From assembly GCA_011109175.1 (NCBI GenBank), contig RDEW01000007.1, positions 153,424 to 217,423 on the forward strand: a stretch of 64,000 nt of DNA, given 5' to 3'. Position numbers and translations under genes: made by a program. How positions within the stretch are numbered: the stretch's first letter is position 1; every line of letters begins with the position of its first letter. Below the pieces are notes generated by a model that worked only from the letters and a program-made list of their open reading frames with translations, made no database searches and was not told the origin of the DNA. This document shows positions 56,890 through 64,000 of this stretch, in pieces. The stretch is from Dicyema japonicum (lineage: Eukaryota > Dicyemida > Rhombozoa > Dicyemidae).

Positions 56890-57550
56890 TTCTAAAAATG
56901 TGAAGTACAGTCGGCAAATGGCGGGNTATTTGGAAACTTTGTGACCAATTCTGAAACACGAGATAAAGGAAACCAATCCAGCCTCATTCGGGTCTCTTCC
57001 GTTCCTACGTTCAATGTCAAAAATATTGGAAAAACTAATTTTTTTAATAACTAAGGACGATCTACTAGACATGTCAATTCAGCACATGTTCAAAACAGAA
57101 CACTCAACTTCCACCTAATTTTACACACTGACAGTTTTGATCGTCATTGGATTCGCAAACCAATCATCTAAAAGCTGTTCTCTGTTTCGTGAATGTTCAT
57201 AATCGAATCTGTTCCTATGAGAAAATTAACTTGGAAAATATTCCATTAGGAATTTCTAGAAACTTTAGTTGATTAATTTTTCTTAGTGGAAAAGGTGGTC
57301 AAGAATTACATTCTACATGAAATATTTCGGATAACATTTCAGACACTTGGGCGACCCACTAAGATTTTGTAAGGAAAAAAGAGAACATGTGACTTTTACA
57401 ATTAACAACAGTGACATGAATGTAAAAAAAATTTTTTTCTATTAAAGTGTCACGTACGTACAGGAAGTGAGTCAGTTCTCTGGACAAACACCGTGAAAGG
57501 ATGAGGCGGATTTTAAAGAACGCCGGGATCACCTGACGACCACGTATCTT
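56890..57550 (+). mobile_element. 2A-type LINE fragment with 3' end
   Basis: After an N at 56926, broken frames give ASFRPISLLC-like remnants (56960-57030: PIQPHSGLFRSYVQCQKYW) and HMFKTEHS-like finger sequence. The conserved tail entry GCCGGGATCACCTGACGACC is at about 57532-57551. The right arm of the hairpin is not recognisable here. Heavily decayed. Confidence 0.55.
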
Positions 57551-57792
57551 TTTAATATGTCTGATTTAAATAAATATTTTGTGGATACTCAGATTGGTAG
57601 TTTATTTATTAATATTTATTCTATTAAGGAATATTTTGATAAAGTTATTAATAATCCCAATTAAATTAGTAAATATCTAATGTGCGTAAATAATCCTTAA
57701 AAGGCGGCAATTTCATTTTCATCGAACAAACCGATAATTCTCTCAAACAAATAATTCATTAAGCATATTTCTGTTTTATATCATTCTTAACA
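57551..57792. other. 3' flank of the spectrin-like gene
   Basis: AT-rich sequence after the LINE tail, short of 300 bp. No feature is recognised. Confidence 0.5.
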
Positions 57793-60700
57793 TTATCGGA
57801 TATATGTGCTTTGTTTATTCTTCCAGAAAATATATTGAGGGAATTGAGCCACACAAACATCTTTCTCAATATTCTATTATTAATAAACATGCCATACATC
57901 TATAATCCTACTTGATAATATTTTGTCTAATTTATTCACAAATTCATCCAAATCACGTCTGAATTTCATTACATCCTCATTTGTAATACTACTTGGCATT
58001 AATTTATTGCATTCATTAATAATTCCAATATTCAATCTGTCATATTCATCACACATATCTCTTAAATGGTCATTATGCGGATTTATTCTCAGTAGATTTT
58101 CAGCCCAAATACGTGGATAACTCAAAAGCCTTTCATTTTCTGTTTTAAACTGCAAAAGTTAGAAAAGTCAATTACTCGTATAATTGAAGGAAACTTATTG
58201 AATTTTTCTAAATTTTTAATAAAGTTTATTGTCAAATTAATAATATTTATTATTTCATTTTCATTTTCTAATCTAAAGTCTTCCAAAATAATTCCAGTCA
58301 AGGAGATCAAATTATTCCACGCAGAAATAACATGTTCGAAATTTTCAGTAATATTCCCCTTCAAGTCATTCCTTCCTTCTAAATCAAGATTTTCATAGGA
58401 AACAATCAATTTCCCCATAAGTAATAAATTTTGGTATAATAAATTAATGTTAATCTGTAAAATATATCAATATATAAACCAAATCATCTCTTTCCTCATT
58501 TAATATATCATGGAATTGTTTATTCAGTTTTACTATTAATTCTATATTTTGGTGACAAATTTCCGTAAAATTATTCCATTTGCTGAGAGTCTCTTTAAGC
58601 CAATGTTTACGATTATTAATCATTATTTTAGCCTGTTTAGCATATTCGGATATATTTTCTAGTGATTTCTGTAATTTTTTCTGTTCATTATTACAAATGT
58701 TCCCGGTTAATTCACATAAATCACTCAATGATTGTATTCCTCCTACATGTTCATCAATTTCCTGTTCCAATTCCTAAATAAATTAATATAGAGTAACATT
58801 TAGTTTGTTAGTAAATGAATCAACTTCTGCAGATGTTCCGTCAACAAACACTAATGGAATGTTTAGGGAGTCTCTAGTTAACGACAACCATTCCTCTAAT
58901 ATATCAAAATCATGATTTATTGATAATGACTCTTTTGCATTGACAATACTACAATATAACATGATAATACTATTTTATCCCCCGGTACAGCAGTGATTTC
59001 CATTTCAAGTCAACTTCATCTAACAGTCTAGATTTTTCGGGTGGTACATTTCCTAGTTTTGTCAGCTGTGTTTTATGATTTTTGAATTGTCTAATCAATG
59101 CCTCGACATATGGTAGAGGATTTTCTGAACTTTTCATATTCTTTAGTATGTCTTCAGCTTTTCTACAATTTTATATATTTTGTCTGGTAGATTAACAGGT
59201 ACTTTAAGTCTTCTTTTAATTTCCTCCTCAATTTTTGAAAGTTTATTAGTTATACAAACAACATCAAAAACCCAATCAAATTTTGTAGGAGCAATCTTTT
59301 TGGCAATTATTTTTAAGTGTCTGTTTGTAGTCTTTCCTTTCTTTATATATTTTTTAAGTTCAACGAGTGATTCATCAGACACATTTTTGTTCATAATATT
59401 TTCAATATAAAATAATATCTCATTCAATGATGTTAATAATTGTTTCAATTTATCTTCGTCATCTATTCCACAATATTCACTTTCAGCAGTCTCATTCTCG
59501 TTTATGCTAAATTTATGATAACAAATACTTTAACATAACACCCGCTATTTTTGACATTTCATTCTTAAAATAGTCCATTACTTTATTATATTTTGTATTA
59601 TTTGATATTTTTGATAATGGTACTTCCATCTTCTTTATAATGTCTTGTAGTTTTTTCATTTTGAGGGGAATTGTATCTTCTGACCTGTTATTTAACTCTC
59701 TGTGACATTCTTCCAATATATTCTGTCCCTTCTCTGCATAAATATTAAATTCTTGTTGGGCCTACAAATTTATACTTTCAATCACATCTTTTTGTATCAT
59801 TTCCTCGTTTTCGACAAGTTTAATAGATTTTAAACTAATTTTATTTAAAATGGAAAACTTTTCTATTTTCTCATTAACTGAATTCAATCGATCTCTAAGT
59901 CTGTTTACTGTAAGAGACATTCCATCATTTTGTGCAAATTCACTCAAAATTTCAATTTTTACATTTAATTGCTTTAAATGTGAAAGTATTTCTTGGATGT
60001 TTTCCAATTTAAGCTCCGCTTGATTTTCGTATGACTCAAGACTTTGAACAATTTCTTCATGCATATCATAATATGTAAAATTTTCGTATTTAAATGATCT
60101 ACGGTTATTAATTAAATTACATTGTTTCATCCATAATACTTAAATCAAACTAATTTGCTCATTACAATAAAACCTGATTGCTTTCTTTCAACGAAGCTTC
60201 ATGAATTCGGTTAAACTATAATATACATACATTATACTTGTGAGGACAAACAATTGTATCTTTCTCGTAAATTAAACTTTTCATTTTCAACCCATTGTAT
60301 TGTCCTAAGTGATCTCTCAATCGCTAATAACAAGGGCTCTTTATGCTTGATTTCCCTCAATATTTTATCAATCTAGTAAATTATAATTTATTTGACCTAT
60401 TAAGAAAATTCCTGAGCATTATAAATACTATATTTGTCAAGTTTCCTTTCATGATTGATAACCCATTTGTCAAAATCTTCTTTTTTATCTTCAATTACAC
60501 CCCACTCAGCCTTTTCCGACTTAAATCTCGTAGCAATCCCATTTATCTACCAGTCAATCGTTCGTTAAATTTATTATGACAATTTACTTATTCTGCTCTT
60601 AATTTTTGTACTTTCATTCCAAATGAACCTTCAAATTCGTCAAATGAGTAATTTATGACATTCTGCTCTATTATTTTGTCAAGTTGTCCATGTTTTTGTT

Positions 60701-63700
60701 TAATATTTTCAATAAATTGCTTTAATAGGAAAATAATAAATTTCAGTCGCCTCACTGTAGTATCTGAAAGCTGTTCTGGATGAGGTTGATTTTCTGTTCT
60801 CATTTTCTCTAATCCGCAAATTTCCATTGAAATTGATAAAATTCGAAATTTCTGAACATTCCTTTTCATGTATCTTTTCCTTTTTAAATTCATTTTCAAA
60901 TAATTCCTTTTAAATAATAAAATACAAAACCTTTTCCTCTTTGATTTTAATAGAAATATCTTTGCATTCATTCTCAAGTGCTTTAAGTCTTGGATAAATT
61001 TCATCAGGATGTTTTAATAAATCACAGGCAATTCTAGAGATGTAGTCAATTCGCTCCTTCAAGGAACTCAGCATTTTGTCACATTCTGAGGATAAATGAT
61101 ACTAAAACTTTCAAAATCTGTAATTTTTGTGGCAAACCATATCTGCCATTGTTGACATTTTCAAATGTATCTTTCAAACATCCCAAATCACTTTCAATTT
61201 TTACGACTTTATTTAATAAATCTTCTATTTCCTTACTTTCGGCAATCAACTGAGTCTCGTAACTCTGGGATCAGTTTATAAAGTGATACCAAAATATCTC
61301 TATAAAGTTCATTGTATAAAATGGCAGTTCGTTCATTAATAATACACGACGAAGCAAATGCACTCTTTAATAATATTAAAATATTCATAAATTCCTTAAA
61401 ATTTATTTCACTTTTTTTCTAATGCATGGATAAGCATCTTAATATTACAAACTATAAACCTTTAATTTTTTTAATTTTTCTTTATTGGATAAGGATTTGC
61501 TAGTAATTTCATTAAAGTAAGACTCAGTTTCTTTAATCCAATTATTCAACTCGATCTCTACAATTAAACGAACGCAGACTTGCTGTTAACCAAATAAATA
61601 CTTTGGCATCAATCTCTCTATATTAAAGTGTATTTGGTTGAATTTAAGTTCTAGGTTCTCCCAGTTCTTACTATGGAAATCAAAATCATTCCGAATTGAT
61701 CTCTTTAACTCATCACCAGTAATAAAATTACTCGCATTATCACATGCTGTTGTGAAATGACTAAAAGAGTCACCAACTGTAGTTTTCATTTCGGTCATTT
61801 CCTTTAATAAAAATAAACTAAACATAAGTCATCTCTGAAAGGGTTGATTCATTGATTGTTTTATTTTGACTTGGAGATAACTTTAATATTTTTTCCAATT
61901 TCTTTTGAGCATAAATAAAACTATTTTTATGTTCTGTGTACAATTTACATGATTTATCAACATTTTCCCAATATTCTTTCATTTTCTAAATACAAATATT
62001 AATTGTAACTTTTAATTTTATTGTTAATTCTTTCAACTTAACAATATAAATTTGGGTATCATTGAGGCAAGTCACTGAATTATCCATATTATTTAAACAT
62101 CTCTGAAACACTAAATCACCTTGGGAGCTATTTCACAAGCATTTGAAAAATATTCCTACTTTTAAAACCACTATTAACTCCAATCTGTTGGGTATGACTT
62201 GAGACATCACTCAACAAAATAAATTCATCTTTTGAAGTAATTTTATCCGTTTTTACGATTAAGTCTTCAATTTCATCCCACAGAAATTTGTCAGCCAAAT
62301 GACTGCGTTGAGAATCATTGATAAAAGTTGATAATTTGCTACAAACTTCGTTTGCAGACTGTAAAAGGGTAGAATAATCATTCTTTAATTGTTCACAACT
62401 CATTCCTTCCAATTTTGTTGAAAAATCACTTATTTTATTATCAATGACTTCTCTGTGTTTTTTTACTATATTTTCAATTCTAGGACCTGTTCTCTTGATA
62501 TTCCTTATTAATTCCTTAAAATTATATTTTTATAATAACGCATAATGCTTTCAGATTTTCTTTAATCGCATTCAGAGATACAGAGTATCATTCAAGATTC
62601 AATTTCTCTCCACATTTGTCCCATCCATTGTAGAAGACTGTTTGTCTCCATCAATATGTTTAGATTGTCTTGATTTCCATTATCCCTCTCCTTAAATAAC
62701 ATAATAATACTTACTTTGCAAAGAGAATCAATGTGATTCAATCTTAAACGAAAATTAGTTAATTCTGAGTCTTCTCCATAAATTTTAGATACTCTGTTCG
62801 TACAATAATTGTCCAAAATTTTATGCATTTCAGGTATCTCATCACGTATTTTCTGGAAAATAATATAAAATGGACTTTTAATTGAAAATATTGTTCTGAT
62901 GTTAAATTTAGAGATAAATTTCGTAGAAAAATCTCGGCATTCTCTATTTGTTTTTCTAAGTTTTGTTTAAGAGTAACATTTTCATCAATCTGATCTCTCA
63001 TTCGACCTTAAATAAGTTCAATTTAACCAAAATTTCCTTTTAATGTTTGTAGTTTGTTTTCTTGGATTATAAACTCTCTGTTGTTTTCTTTTATAAAGTT
63101 TTTGTAAAAAATTAGGACAATTAAATAAAATTTCGCAATACTCTATTCTGAATTGTTCTGAGTCTAATTTATAGCCTTGGAGAGTATTTTCAACATTCTT
63201 AGTTATTGTAATATTTTTATACATTCAACATTTCTTCGTAAATCATTAGATCTTGTTTGTTTATTGGAGGCTGGTTTTCCAACTCTTCAATTTTGTCTGA
63301 ACTAAATTTGAGAGTCAATTTTTGGTTTGACAATTTCTCCATGGAACAATCGATGATATCATTTACTCGCAAGGCTTCCGAAAGAATGTTCTACCCAATA
63401 ATACGTACAACAACGTTAATGCCTTTTTTTAAATTTTCATAATTTTGAATAATTTTAACAATTTTACCATTCAAACATGAAGAACTGGGAACATCTTTAA
63501 TTTCTTCAATAGAAGGTCCCAGTTTTTCTATTGATTTCTTAAGGTTCTGTCAGTTTAAATACTCTTAGTTACCTGTGAACTTAAATTAATTCTGGGACAT
63601 TCCAGAGGTTTATGGGAAATATTTTTATAATTTTTTTGAATTTGTTCAAATTTTGATAAATATTGTTCAATTTCATTTGATATTATATTTATCTTTTCAT

Positions 63701-64000
63701 TGTAACCATAAAATTCTTAACATTCTTTTGATCTTGTACAAAGCTGTCTCTCAACAACTTCCAGTTGCTCACCATATTTTGAGATTTGCTCATGAGGTCG
63801 AGGTTTTCTTTAATCGGAGTAGCAGCACAAATTGATTCTTTAATTACTTCTCCTTCAAGCAATAATCGTTCAATATCCTATATTTAAAACAACAATTACA
63901 TTTTCTACATTCCGAGCCATAACCGAACTGTCCAAGTCCTCAGAAATAGTTCTATGAATACTCATCTTTTGTTTAACAAATTCTTGTATTTGTCCAAATT
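57793..64000 (-). CDS. Large spectrin-repeat-like coiled-coil protein, C-terminal part (partial)
   Basis: About thirty minus-strand frames, all helical and rich in Lys, Glu, Leu, Ile and Asn, follow each other with gaps of intron size; one verified intron is 57874-57897 (24 nt). Tryptophans recur at positions typical of spectrin-repeat helix A (LSKWNNFTEI, AWNNLISLTGI, NWENLELKFN, FLWDEIEDL). The last exon ends with FWKNKQSTYIR and a stop at 57795-57793. The gene extends past the right edge. No KASH, EF-hand or GAS2 domain is seen at the C terminus, so assignment to nesprin, dystonin or dystrophin families is open. It is probably a cytoskeletal linker. Exon borders were not all worked out; further in-frame introns are likely. 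Confidence 0.7.

Overview
This is a eukaryotic nuclear window, AT-rich and dominated by decayed transposable elements, with islands of animal housekeeping genes. Its most diagnostic property is intron size. Four host genes (ABCD4-like transporter, LYAR-like protein, cytochrome c1, SEL1L) and one transposon integrase only read as continuous proteins when introns of 20-34 nt (mostly 22-25 nt) are removed. For three of them the frame closes exactly from ATG to stop. Introns this small are known from dicyemid mesozoans, so a Dicyema-like animal is my best guess. That is inference from intron size and animal-type genes, not a species identification.

Layout: 1-8.5 kb is a mosaic of LINE fragments. 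One (2A-type) carries a 2A ribosome-skipping motif ahead of its endonuclease; another (Jockey-type) has a zinc-knuckle ORF1. An ABCD4-like gene is at 8.65-10.6 kb. 10.6-21.5 kb is repeats: a dispersed 240-bp repeat, a 95-bp tandem array, two inverted copies of a retroelement restriction-like endonuclease domain, a MULE scrap, and LINEs on both strands. A LYAR homologue hidden in micro-exons lies at 21.5-22.3 kb. 22.4-29.1 kb is more LINEs, including the best copy of the (TAA)n-tailed type (26.2-29.1 kb). A 1.9-kb hAT element with 8-bp target duplications is at 29.59-31.50 kb. 31.5-36 kb is mostly unassigned. PUS3 is at 36.1-37.2 kb. 38.0-43.3 kb is a nested structure: hAT remnant, then a (TAA)n-tail LINE split by an apparently intact 2.28-kb integrase transposon, which itself holds a tRNA-derived SINE. 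43.3-47.9 kb is 2A-type LINE debris.

48.0-51.6 kb is a compact gene island: cytochrome c1 (-) diverges from a small unknown gene (+) across about 70 bp, and that gene converges on SEL1L (-) with 15 bp between stop codons. Two exact-looking tandem duplications (142 bp and 169 bp) lie in the first exons of SEL1L, whose frame closes only if the 142-bp duplication is collapsed. 51.8-56 kb is the fullest Jockey-type LINE, interrupted by a 96-bp pogo-like MITE. 57.8-64 kb (-) is the 3' part of a large coiled-coil, spectrin-repeat-like gene running off the window.

The most interesting signals are the 2A motif in a LINE, a terminal hairpin with compensatory base changes in at least seven 2A-type LINE tails, the intron-bearing integrase transposon caught splitting a LINE ORF, and the micro-introns, which hide real genes from open-reading-frame searches.
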